Assembly (NCBI GenBank): GCA_963576565.1
Contig: OY755042.1
Span: 13,742,262 to 13,806,261 of the forward strand
Source: Aspidapion aeneum
Taxonomy: Eukaryota; Arthropoda; Insecta; Coleoptera; Brentidae
Direction of reading: 5' to 3'
Length of the DNA stretch: 64,000 bases
The notes beneath the pieces were generated by a model. It was not told the origin of the DNA and ran no database searches. It saw only the letters and a list, made by a program, of their open reading frames with translations. A program made the translations under genes and the position numbers. How positions within the stretch are numbered: position 1 is the first letter of the stretch; each line of letters starts with the position of its first letter. Shown here piece after piece: positions 42,561 to 53,514 of this stretch.

Positions 42561-43140
42561 GAAGTAAAATTTGGTGAGATAAGTGCTCCATATCCTTTTT
42601 TTACCTGTTCTTTGGCCGGCTGGCTGAGGCAAGGCCAACAAAAAAATATAGGCCACAAATTTGAAAAAATCAGCTGTTCAAGAGAAGCTGACTTTTACAT
42701 TGGGTCTTATGGAAGGTCAAAAGTTTTTTTATGATATTTTCAAAATGGCACTTCTGATTTCCGCAAAATTTCGGTGAAATAATTTCAGACACCATCCTGA
42801 TATTCCACCAAACTTTTGTAAGGATGTAAGATGATTAAAAGGTTAAAATCTTTAAGATTTAGCATTCCTTATTTTGAATTCAAATTACCCGCCATGTATT
42901 TGTCATATATTTGACTTTGTCATCTGTGTTTCTCATGGCATTTGTTTGCATTGTAGAACTTTTTCGATTTTTTATTGATTTTTTACAGTAAAGTTGATTT
43001 AGAATCTAAAAATACCAGCGTTAATCTTTATAAACAAAATTACACTACAAAAAAAATTGATGTAATTTTTGTAAACACATGTAAATAACTATATTAAGTT
43101 TTAAAAGTCTGTCGAGTGCCGAATATAAACAAATAGATGT
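42561..43140. other. No gene seen
   Basis: AT-rich DNA; the frames present have no family motif. Confidence 0.5.
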
Positions 43141-43383
43141 AGAGTAAATCAAAAAGAATGAAAAAATAGGTGAAATCTATTTTTCATTCTACGAGTGAAA
43201 CGACAGCGAACCACGGAAACTAAGTCAATGGCGGGACGAAAACGTCCACCGGTCTATAAGGAAGCAAGACATTTCGTCACAGTTCAACCAGACCATGCTA
43301 TCACCGTCTCCACGGTATCGGTTCGGAACCGAAAACAATGAGTTAACAAAGTATAAGAGGCAACTTCATAGTGGTATAGTCAA

Positions 43384-43431
43384 CTACGGATACCGGTGTT
43401 TCGGAGAAAGGACTTTCCTTCCTCAGCGTGG
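43384..43431 (-). ncRNA. Hammerhead ribozyme B1 (two lesions)
   Basis: On the - strand CCACG, CTGAGGA, a stem II region AGGAAAG/CTTTCTCC, GAAA, CACCGGTA, TC and CGTAG. Stem III has lost one outer pair (C-A) and stem I has one mismatch relative to B2. The core is intact. Confidence 0.7.
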
Positions 43432-43753
43432 CTTGCCTGACACAAAGTAGAATAAACTGACTACAAGATGCAAGGTAAATCAAAAAGAATGAAAAAATAG
43501 TTAAAACCTATTTTACATTCTACGAGTGAAACGACAGCGAACCACGGATCACCTTTGTTAAGGTGATCCGTGAGCGAACCATGGAAACTAAGTCCATGGC
43601 GGGACGAAAACGCCCACCGGTCTATAAGGAAGAAACACATTTCGTCACAGTTCAACCAGACCATGCTATCACCGTCTCCACGGTATCGGTTAGGAACCGA
43701 AAACAATGAATTAACAAAGTATAAGAGGCAACTTCATAGTGGTAAATAGTCAA

Positions 43754-43801
43754 CCACGGACACCGGTGTTTCGGAAAAAGGCATTTCCTTCCTCAGCGTG
43801 G
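43754..43801 (-). ncRNA. Hammerhead ribozyme B2
   Basis: On the - strand CCACG, CTGAGGA, A, stem II GGAAA/TTTCC (loop includes TGCC), GAAA, stem III CACCGGTG (self-complementary), TC, CGTGG. Stem I has five Watson-Crick pairs. Stem II differs in sequence from B1 while keeping pairing. Stems have nothing in common with family A except the invariant core. Confidence 0.8.
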
Positions 43802-43834
43802 CACGAGTCGTTAAATACCGAGATGAATTCCAAG

Positions 43835-44216
43835 CAGCGGCGTAGCGTGCCCGAAAGCGCGGGGGGGGGGGGGGCGACAGCTAAAAAGGGCGCCTCTGAA
43901 AACTGATGAAAAATCTTGTGGCAAAAAAAAAGGTCAAAAAGGCGCCTCTCACAAATCTTGCGACCAAAACAAAAAAAAAAAAGGTCATCATGTGTGAGGG
44001 GGCGGCCGATAAGTCACAAGGGCGCCTCTCACGAATCTTGCGACCAAAAAAAAAACAAAAAAAGGTCTTTATGTCGTTACTTTCCTTTGGCACCCACTCA
44101 ATTGGCCATTACCGGCCCGACTTAATAAAGCTGAGGGCGCTTCGGCCACCTATGGGGCGCCACTACCCTCGGGGCGGGGGGGGTGGCGACGATCCCCCCC
44201 CCACGCTACGCCGCTG
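43835..44216. mobile_element. 382-bp hAT-like MITE (CAGCGGCGTAGCGTG family), copy 3
   Basis: Inverted ends CAGCGGCGTAGCGTG / CACGCTACGCCGCTG, 8-bp ATTCCAAG at 43827-43834 and 44217-44224. Near-complete sister of 41314-41703 in reverse orientation. Confidence 0.92.
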
Positions 44217-44633
44217 ATTCCAAGACGTGCGCAAGCGTTGATCTGTCACTTCTGCCAACCAATCAACTGAGAGATATTTCAGTATGGTTTTGTACAGCAA
44301 AACTTTAATAATTCCCAGTTCTTTTTGATGAAAATTCGTCGTTTTTGTGCTGCAAAAATGCCGGTGACGTGCACGTTGTCTGAAAAATTATTTAGTGCCC
44401 AATTTAATTTGAATAAACACTGTCATCGGAGTTCTACTGTATGTCTATGCTACGATAAACATTTTTTAAAATTTACCGCATTTAAATATGTCAATACTCT
44501 CATGGCAAAACAAAATTAACGTGAAATGCATATAGAAGAAATACTGCATATACCTCAAAAAATATTAATCGCAGCACATAGATATTGTATATTTTTGAAA
44601 TCGAAAAGACGAATCTTAAAATGCAAAAATATA

Positions 44634-45528
44634 CAGGGTGTTCCCTCTCAAAAAATCGACTTCATTGTAACACCCTGTCCCAAATTCGTTGTTTTTTTGT
44701 GGTGTCGGGTATTTCTAGGAAAAAAACTGAGCCCCCTTTGCGACGCTCAAATTTTAAGAGAAGCCTAAAGGTGAAAACCACATTTAGATATAGCAAGCCG
44801 TTTTAAGGTACGGAGTGTTTTTGTCTAAAATTTTGTTTTTGTGTAAATAGCTTTCTTATATATCTTTTCTTGAAGAATTGACAGATGTAAACGGTTTTTA
44901 TTTATCTCTTTTGGTTTTAAAGATATTGCATAAAGTTGTTATTTTTCTTACAGAATAACTCTCTTTTTATTCGATTTTTAAAATCAGCTTAAAATTTCCT
45001 TTAAAATGATGTATCACACTCAATATTTTCATTTTTTATTTTTTTTTATTGTTTTCTTTATTTTTATTTTTTAATCACCTTATTATTTTTTTATTTTTAT
45101 AATTTTATAATGTTAAAAATTTTTAAACCCATTAAGCAAACTAAAATATGTGGTAAAAATAAAAAAAATACAAAAATTTAAAGAAATAAAGGGATCCTCC
45201 TATAAAGAAAAATTAATTTTATGTGATATCTCAAAAACTAAACGTGACAAATGAAATTTAATTTAACAGTTGAATTCCTCTTAAAAAAGTGTCTTAAGAA
45301 TGTTTTCACAGAAATAAAAAATATTAATAAAACAAGTTATAAACCCCTTCCCAAAATGCAGACTTCTTAAAAACACCCCGTAGTTTAAAAACGGCTTGCT
45401 ATATCAAAATGCGATTTTCACCTTTAAGCTTCTTTTGAAATTTGAGTGTCGCAAAGGTAGATCAGGTTTTTTTAGCCCCTCTAGAAATACCCGAAACCCC
45501 CCAAAAACATCGAATTCGGGACACCCTG
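44634..45528. mobile_element. 895-bp MITE with ~165-bp inverted ends, TA target
   Basis: Ends CAGGGTGT / ACACCCTG next to TA. Left ACCCTGTCCCAAATTCG..., GGGTATTTCTAG, ATATAGCAAGCCGTTTT is matched in reverse by AAAACGGCTTGCTATAT ... CGAATTCGGGACACCCTG. The centre is AT-rich and noncoding. Ends resemble the DDE transposon family at 8700. Confidence 0.8.
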
Positions 45529-45734
45529 TACATGGTGACGGATAGAAAAAAATTATGTTGGCTTTTAAAGTTGTCATAATTAACCAAAAAAATCTACAAT
45601 TTATTATAGCCCTTAATTTTCAATGATAAAGTTGCTGAGTGCACCGGTTATAAAAAACCACCCGGTACCTACATAAAATCATACCTAAAAATTAGAATTG
45701 ACCATTATTTTATACCTTGATTTTTTTATTATAT

Positions 45735-45920
45735 GTTAAGCTCTTCGATCTCGCGCCAATCCCGGTATTCGCGCCCATAATTTAAATTGGACATTTTGCC
45801 GTTAATTTTGGCGCATGCTCCTTTGATGGAATTCATCTCGGTATTTAACGACTCGTAGCGTGGCTTACCTGACACAAAGTAGAACAAACTGACTACAAGA
45901 TGCAAGGTAAATTGCACGGG
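45735..45920. repeat. Partial flank of hammerhead family B repeat
   Basis: GTGGCTTACCTGACACAAAG and CTGACTACAAGATGCAAGGT match 43428-43472; TCTCGGTATTTAACGACTCG is the reverse of 43807-43826. The ribozyme is absent. Confidence 0.6.
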
Positions 45921-46108
45921 GTATTGCAGTTAGGCCATCGAAAGAAGCCAAGCTTTTATTGTTTTCACTGCACCAGCGACATCTGCAAGCTGGTACTCCA
46001 ACTTTAACATTTTTCGCTGGATCATAGATATTTGTTGTGAAGATCAGAATAAGTATAACTATAACGACTTTAAATAGTTTGTAGTTGAAGTGTACTTTCT
46101 CGTAGGTA

Positions 46109-46231
46109 CAAGCGCGGATCTGGGTCAAAAACTAGGGGGGTAATAGTCGACGAAAAAATTATTTTTAATTTAATTTTTTTTCTAGGGGGGAGGGTAATTA
46201 CAACGTTAGCCCCCCCACAAATCCGCGCATG
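46109..46231. mobile_element. 123-bp hAT-like MITE (CAAGCGCGG family)
   Basis: CAAGCGCGGATCTGGG start, ACAAATCCGCGCATG end, 8-bp CGTAGGTA at 46101-46108 and 46232-46239. Two GGGGGGTAAT-like blocks inside. Confidence 0.85.
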
Positions 46232-46246
46232 CGTAGGTAACTGTTA

Positions 46247-47578
46247 TAGGGTAAAATGCCCAATTGTCGTTCAGTTAGTGGAAGTTCAACTTTAAAGCCC
46301 GAAATCTCGAACATTTTACATTATTTGGTATTATGAGCGGCTAATTTCCATTCTTTGATGATTTAAGAATTCAAAAATAATTAATTTAGATTTTTTGCTT
46401 TAATCTAACAGTTCCAGACAATTAAAATGAAAAAAATGTCGTTTTGTCCAGTTTCCGTCCACGGCCTTCCCTCCTTCCGTCCAAAAATTTCTAGTTTTTC
46501 GACCGGACGAAAACAAGGTTTTGGTGGTTCAAACAACTGGTTTGTTGGCGGTCGAAAACTGGTATTATTCGACCATTTTAGGACGAAAAATAGGAATTAA
46601 TCGACCACACGCCAAATACACTGGTCGAAAATTGGTGTTTTTTGGACGAAAACAAGGAAAAACTTGATTTGAGTAGATTTAGGAGCAATATTCCCGCGAA
46701 GTTCGTTAAGCATATTAATGTACCTAAGAAACATAGTGGAACAACTGGAAGAGTATTCGGTTTCTTGCGTTTAATTTTCTTGTTGAAGGCAACTTCAACT
46801 TAAATCTTGATGGTAAACTAGTTTAGTCACGAAATAAATAGTTTAGTCACCATAAGTTACAGTCGTTATTATTTTTGGGTCGAGGAAATTTAGTCGAAAT
46901 ATCTGTGTACTTTTTTTTGGTATACCTAGAAATCCAATTTTTTTTTTCGTTATGGTTACAAAAAGAATGTGAAATATAGTTAAATTTTTCATTGCGGACA
47001 GTGATGTCATAGACAGTAACGACAGATTTAAAATAATATTTTTTTAAATGTTTTGACGCCATTATCCTCATTGAAAAATTCAGCCATATTTTTTAAATAC
47101 AGAAAAACAAAGCATTTAATTTTCAACTTTTAATAAAAAAATTATTCAAAATGCATATTTCACTACTTAAATTCTTATAAAATTTAAACTTTGCAATGTG
47201 TTAAAATTTAAACTTTGCAGTGTGTTTTTTTATTGTCCCTAGAAGAATCCGAAAAATTTCAAGAGTTTTCAACTGGGAATGCCCTATACTTATAGGTAGG
47301 TACATCCCTTTTTAATTACCTATTTTAACAAGAAACAGTCAGGGATTAACTTCTTAATTGCTAGTGGTCGAAAAAAACCTGTTTTTCGTCCGTCAAAATC
47401 AACAAAAAATTGATGTGGTCGAAAGATTCCAGTTTTTCGTCCGGCCATATTTTGGTTGGTCGAAAAACTACATACGTGTCCATAGAAGGAGCCATATGGT
47501 GCTTGTTATCTTATTTTTAGACAGAAAGTGCCAAAGTGGACAATTGGGGGTGGACGGCTAACTGGGTGTTTTACCCTA
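46247..47578. mobile_element. 1.3-kb element with TAGGGTAAAA ends and subterminal GGTCGAAAA motifs
   Basis: Ends TAGGGTAAAATGCCCAATTG and CAATTGGGGGTGG...GTTTTACCCTA are inverse; each subterminal zone is full of GGTCGAAAA / GGACGAAAA and their reverses (46490-46650, 47365-47470). The middle is AT-rich and noncoding. The flanks show no convincing target duplication beyond TA. Confidence 0.65.
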
Positions 47579-48552
47579 TTTGACATGCATTTGACTTTAT
47601 CTGTGTCACATTCGCTTTTGGTTTAAGTTTAATTTTTGTGTGAGCTAATGAAGCGGCTCTGAAAAATTAAGGATTACTATTTATACTCGTATATTAAAAA
47701 AAATGTTCTCCAAGAATATAGTAAAAAAAGTCTCAAATCCGGCTTTATTTAAAAAGAAAAAGAAATATTTATGAACCGTCATTCCAACTTCAATATTTTA
47801 AACACAATCAGCTGTGTCGTGACGTGACCATCAAAAAAAATCAGCCCCCGATGTGACGTCAACAAAGTGGAGGATCATGGCCCGTCCGATTTGATAGCCC
47901 TGGTTGAATGAATAAATAGGTTTCACCTATTTTTTAATTCTTTTGGAAATGTCAAATATTGACAGGAAGCTTCTTTTTTAAAATGAAACTCTGAATTTCA
48001 TAATATTTTTAGTTTCCTCTGTTTTGTCTGATTTCAAAAATATTTAAAAAAACAATAATTTTAATATATTTCTTTACATTTGTTTAAATTAATATTTGGT
48101 GCTATTATCAAGTATCACCAAACAAATATTGCCTTGCAACAAATGAAACTTCTACTTTCTTATAGCATTATCTTTGGCAGATTCTAGGCAATATTGATTT
48201 TCGGAGCTTCGGCTGGTAATCAATGGATCTTAAAAGAAGAGCGCTTGGTTAAAAAGCCAATGCCTTTAAAAAAGCCTTGGCTAATATAAACCAACAGAGC
48301 TCAGTCAACAAAAATTATATTAGATGGCGCCACGCTACCAGCATACAAAAATGACTATTCGTCCAAGAACTTATGAGCGAGCTTTATTGTTCTTGCCATT
48401 AGTCCAGTCAGAAACTACCTAGTTATTCTATGATCCAGTCATTGGACAGAATAAGTCATAAGTAGGAAAGCTTATTTTAAATGCCCGCAAATTCTTAATT
48501 CCGTTGCAACAGGGTGTTTTTGTATTTTTTGTACACATAATAATATAATTTA
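47579..48552. other. No gene seen
   Basis: AT-rich flank. TTAGATGGCGCCACGCTACC at 48320 recalls repeat-borne GGCGCCA motifs but has no partner here. Confidence 0.5.
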
Positions 48553-48554
48553 TA

Positions 48555-48885
48555 CAGGGTGTCCCAGAGAAACGCAACTACCTACATGGGGATTTCGGAA
48601 ACGGTAAGAGATACGAGTTCGTTTAAATGAAAAAAAAGTTGCGATATTCTAAGCCCAATCAGGTGCTGTATCAATAATAAAAATATCTTACTTAAGTTAC
48701 TAAAATATCGAGCAAAACCTAAAAATTGTGTTTTTTGAAAAATTGAAATATCGCCGCCATCTTGCGAACAAATTTAATGAAATTTGTTAGTTTTGTATAA
48801 GCAACTACGGCCAATCGAATGACGTTAACAAATTTTTTCTAGGCCTTCTAGTTTTTTTGAAACCATAGCCAACTCCCAACTAACA
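48555..48885 (-). mobile_element. End of DUF4817-type DDE transposon
   Basis: CAGGGTGTCCC next to TA, then ACGCAACTACCTACATGGGG, CGGAAACGGTAAGAGATACG, ATCGCCGCCATCTTG and GGCCTTCTAGTTTTTTTGAA, the reverse of 10090-10410. Internal sequence is replaced. Confidence 0.75.
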
Positions 48886-50007
48886 TTTATAGTAGCGGCT
48901 ACATGTTCTAAAGGCTTTGCTACTTTCTTATATTAGAAATGTGGTGATCCCAACCAAAATTTGTTACTTAGTTCTAACTACTATTTAGTATCAGGAAATA
49001 GTAGATGTTTCGTAAAAACGACCCTCTAAACTACTTCTTAGGATTGTTTCTTGATAGTCGATTCTCATAGTCTTCTCTACCACAATAGGACGTTGCTAAA
49101 GTTTTACTTTCTTTTTAGTCGTTATTTCGTAGTCGCCCTGACTTTTATATCCTACTTAATTACCACTAGAAAGTTAAGCTTCATTGGAGTCCCAAACAAG
49201 TGTATCGACAACTACATTATAACTTTAATTTTTACCACAAAAGTTTGTGTCATCATAGTATCGTCTGATGTAACAATGTAGACAAAATAACTTTTTGGAT
49301 CAACTGTAAAGCGGCAACTACTTTGACTTTTTTTTTTAATGAAGATCTTTTAAAGTAATCTCTCCTTCCTGTTTCTACTTTGAAAGCGTAGACTTTTTGA
49401 AGTCGCATCTTGGTCGCACACATTCTTAACCCTACTTTTTGTGGCTCCTTTTATAATATGGGAATATTAGGAATAGTTTTGCAAATATTTTTTTAACTAC
49501 CTTGAGCAGTCCATTTTTTCGAGCTCATTGCTTGACCATTTTGCAAAACAATCAAAATACAAAATATTGATCCAAAGTATCGAGTACCGCACACAAATTT
49601 TAAGAATTCCCTGGTCCATACTTAATCTCCATCCTTAATCTTTTACGCTACTTGTTGTTGGTATTCTATTCTTGTATTGTCTTTACGGTCGTTCGTGGCT
49701 TGTGCTGTGGCACCACCCTCTTGTGCCGCCACCCTCTTGTGCTGACGTGTCGTGTTTCACTGTGATTCATTTTATGTGTTCAGCTGGACTTTAACTTTAT
49801 ATATCTCTCTTCCAAAACAAAATATTTTATTCTTAGTTTATTGCTATAATAATAAAGTAAAACACAAACAAATAGGAACAAAATAGTAACAAAATGAGGA
49901 ACATTAAAAAGAAACCGTAAAACAAATCGGTAAAAAAATTTACGTAACGCTGTCGCAACATCAGGTGATGTAACGTTTCAGCTATCATCTACCCCCTTAT
50001 TAGGGAC
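48886..50007. other. No gene seen
   Basis: AT-rich DNA. A short direct repeat CACCCTCTTGTGC occurs twice at 49706-49742. No frame carries a known motif. Confidence 0.5.
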
Positions 50008-50015
50008 TTATTGCA

Positions 50016-50236
50016 GTAGTGCCAGGCACTAATTGTGCACTATAAGAACAGCTGTCTTCTTTCAAAATTAGGCCATTTTGTATTATAAGAGCCGGAATTA
50101 ATAGTGACGCCACTATTAATGAAAAATAAACGACTGGATTTCTAAATTCGACTTTGGTATGTCAATTTTGAAAGATCACCTGTCAGTTTTTAATGCGAAA
50201 CGTCAATATAGTGCCCGGCACAATTTGTGCCAGACT
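50016..50236. mobile_element. 221-bp hAT-like MITE
   Basis: Imperfect inverted ends (GTAGTGCCAGGCACTAATTG / ACAATTTGTGCCAGACT) flanked by 8-bp TTATTGCA at 50008-50015 and 50237-50244. Confidence 0.7.
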
Positions 50237-50399
50237 TTATTGCAATAGGTGTAACAATTCTACCAAAAAGAAACGATTATATTAATTGCAACTACAACCC
50301 CCCCCCCCTCTTCTAGAGCGTTAACGTAATTTAAGGACAGGCCCTTGGTTTGCTGTGAAATAAAGGCAGTAGTTGCGTTTGTTGTCATACCTACGTAAA

Positions 50400-50775
50400 T
50401 CTTCAAGATGTAGCAAACATGTGGTTCCAGCAAGATGTAACACCTCCACATAATGCAGGAATCATAACCGAGTATCTAAATCAGCAACATGGAAATAACT
50501 GGATCGAAAATCGAAGTCCAGTTGCCTGGCCTGCACGTTCGCCAGACCTTACGCCTCTTGATTTTTGTATTTGGGGATACTTAAAGGATAACGTTTATTC
50601 TACTACTCATAATACGATAGAAGAACTTGAGGCAGCCGTTGTTCAAGCTATAGAAGAAATTCGTGAACAAATGGTTAAAGATGCATGCATGTCTCTAATT
50701 CATCGATGCAGGATTTGTATGAATAACAACGGTGTTGTTATCGGTTACCACAGCAGAAATCAAAAAGTTTCTTAA
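50400..50775 (+). pseudogene. C-terminal piece of DUF4817-type DDE transposase
   Basis: Open from before 50419: LQDVANMWFQQDVTPPHNAG (the second catalytic Asp followed by V instead of G), NRSPVAWPARSPDLTPLDFC with the third acidic residue, and IWGYLKDNVYSTTHNT. The tail matches 9600-9720. It keeps the segment deleted from the copy at 8845 but lacks the N-terminal half, and an inverted terminal piece lies directly upstream. Confidence 0.82.
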
Positions 50776-51280
50776 CAAAGCTGGATAATTTTTTTGTACT
50801 TTAAAATGCAACAGCGGCACATCTAGTGCTCCTAGTTTCTCGCTGAATGACCTGGTTTAAAAAGCATAATATTATATGGATACATTTCAATACTGCAATT
50901 ATTGTGAAAATAGTTGTTACCAGAAATAGGGCGGTGACGGGCATTTTAGGCTTTCTGCCCAGTAAAACTTGATGGTGCCATTTCGCAGCAATTAGGCTTG
51001 TAATAATTAAAATATATTGCGTGCGGGAAAGTACTTTTACGCAATACTTTTCCGCACGCTTCAAAAGACCTAAGAATTGGTACCTTAATATTTATTTTTT
51101 TGTGTCCTTAGCAACCCAATTTCCAAATAGTTGTCAAGAATCACCCAAATCAAGGTTTTAATAATTTATCCGCATGGCAACGATCTTGCAAATAAAGTGT
51201 CCAGTCATAAGTTTCCCTAAGTAATGTTTTAGGGCATATTGGCAAGCTGAAGGGTGAAAATTTCTAATCATATGTGCTAA
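50776..51280. other. No gene; hairpin at 51019-51059
   Basis: GCGTGCGGGAAAGTA pairs with TACTTTTCCGCACGC around an 11-nt loop, one base bulged. Otherwise AT-rich, no gene. Confidence 0.55.
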
Positions 51281-51815
51281 AAATAAATGGATCTATGACA
51301 AATCTGATACCTTCCAAGCTAGCCTATTAGCACACTTCAAATGAAGCTATGATAATCAACCTTGAGAACAGCTTTTTGTGAATCTCTCAGAAACTAAAGG
51401 TCCTATGAAGTTTTTGGTTATATTAGAAATTATTGAGCCAAATGTAGTCTACTATATTCCGAAAACCCCATATTGATTGGATGCTCCGTTAAGTCAGCAT
51501 TTTTAAAATTTTATAATTGCCAAAAATCGGTCATTAGCATTAATGAATTTTGACCAAAATCTAATCAGCTCGTTAGAGTGTCGAACACTATTTTTGCTGA
51601 AAATTTTATGAACATCGGTTCAGCGGTTTAGGAGCTATCGTGTTACGGACAGAAAAAAAATAGACACACACACACACACACACACACACACTGAGAGATA
51701 CGTCAAAATACACCCAAATAACACATTTTCGACGTTATCTCAAAAAAAATTTTTTCGTCGAAAACAATAAAACAATACCTTCTCAAGCCATTGCTGTGCG
51801 GGCTAGGAAGGTAAA
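51281..51815 (+). repeat. CA-repeat element family, copy C5
   Basis: AAATAAATGGATC, TACCTTCCAAGCTAGCC, GGTTTAGGAGCTATCGTGTT, a (CA)n run at 51665-51691, and GCGGGCTAGGAAGGTAAAA. Best-preserved copy. Confidence 0.78.
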
Positions 51816-51993
51816 AATTACTTCAAAGTCATATATGTCATAAACTGAAACCCAAGAAATCGTTATTTATAGACAAGAAATTTTGAAGAATACTTTTAGG
51901 AAAAACTTTCTAATTTTTCCCTCTTTGTGAGTCTTCAAACTTGTTTCAGCAATAAAGGCAAAAGGAGGAGACAATTTGCTAAGCCTGACCTAG

Positions 51994-53514
51994 TATCTGA
52001 GGGCACGGCAGTGTCTCGCCAAGTTCGCGCGCCGTAATCATTTTTTCTTGAAACATTTAAGCCGATATTTGACCTACCTAAAACTCTACGAATCTCAAAC
52101 TTTGTACAGTCGTAGATCTCCATGGAGTTAACAACCCCTCCAAGTTTCATGGAATTCCATAAGGTAGTAAAGTAGTTACGAAATTTCAAAAAACGTCCAA
52201 ATTCCCACTCACTGACTCACTCACTCACTCATGTATAGATCATCAATATTCTATTGTACTTCCAGACTATAGACTACAAAACTGAAATTTGGCAGACTGA
52301 TAGAAATTATGACCAAACCCCTGGAAAAAATCAAAAAACCCCAAAATTTTAATTTACTCCCCTCCCCTATACATTTAAAATTATGTAAAAGTAGTATCGC
52401 CCACTTCCAGAAATGCTAGAGAGTTGAGCTTTGGCAGACTGATCTGTGATAAAACTATAGGAAAAAATCAAAAACCCCAAAATTTTAATTTACTCCCCTC
52501 CCCTATACATTTAAAGTTATGTAAAAGTAGCATTGCCCACTTCCAGAAATGCTAGAGAGTTGAGCTTTGGCAGACTGATAGAAACTATGATAAAACTAGG
52601 AAAAAATTAAAACACCCCAAAATTCTAATTTACTTCCCTCCCCTATAAATGTAAAGTTAAGTAAAAGTAACATTGCCTAATTCCAGACATGCTAGAGAGC
52701 TGAGCTTTGGAAGAACGATAGTAACTATGATAAAGTTACAGAAAAAAATTAAAACACCCCAAAATTTTAATTTACTGCCTTCCCCTATAAATGTAAAGTT
52801 ATGTAAAAGTAACACTGCCCACTTCCAGAAACGCTAGGTAGCTGAACTTTTTAAGACTGAAAGACATGAAAAAATTTAAAAACACCAACATTTTAATTTA
52901 CTTCCCTCTCCTAAAAATGTAAATTTATATGAAACAAACATTGCTCACTTCCAGAAACGCTAGAGAGCTGAGCATTGGAATGCTGATAAAAAGTCCAATA
53001 TTTTCATTTACTCTCCTCCTCTATAAATGTAAAGTTATGTAAAAGTAACATTACCCACTTCCAGAAACGCTAGAGAGCTGAGCATTGGAAGACTGATAGG
53101 AACTATGATAAAACTAAAGGACAAAATTTAAAAACACGACAATTTTAATTTATGTCCCTATTTTATACATGTAAATTTATGTAAAAGTTACATTGTGCAC
53201 TTTCAGAAACGCTAGAGAGCTGAGCTTTGAAGGCTGATAGGAACTACGATAAAACCATGGAAAAAAATAAAAAAACCTCAAAAATTTAAGTAAGGCATTG
53301 CAAAAGTTTTGAACAATATTCCGCATATTTTACTACTTTAAAAATTAAGTATTATCCAATTCCTTTAAACAAGAAGAAGAAGAAGAAGAAGAAGAAGAAC
53401 CTTTCATTTTAAAATTTGTATTGGAGAACTTGGCTTTACTTTTATCTCAATTCTTTTTACGGAATGCCATTTTCGCGTACGTGGCTTTTTTTTTACATGA
53501 AATGTTTTTGTTAT
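51994..53514 (+). repeat. Minisatellite-plus-hairpin element, copy 3
   Basis: ATCTGAGGGCACGGCAGTGT head, CACT-type run (52206-52229), about seven ~147-bp units (52400-53280), then the right hairpin arm only. The left arm is replaced by a (GAA)n run at 53371-53399. Confidence 0.8.

Larger units (their letters stand above)
43144..43812 (-). repeat. ~330-bp tandem repeat carrying hammerhead family B
   Basis: Two head-to-tail units start with GTAAATCAAAAAGAATGAAA (43144 and 43473) and share GAAACGACAGCGAACCACGG, GGCGGGACGAAAACG, CACAGTTCAACCAGACCATG and the hammerhead. Unit 2 has an extra perfect hairpin GGATCACCTT/AAGGTGATCC (43547-43570). A third partial copy of the flank (TACCTGACACAAAGTAGAAC) lies at 45866. 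Head-to-tail units with a hammerhead are typical of Penelope-like element long terminal repeats and retrozymes. Confidence 0.8.

Noticed and set aside
49051..49281. 76-codon frame resembling a membrane segment
   Set aside because: No family motif, no splice context, and composition follows base content.
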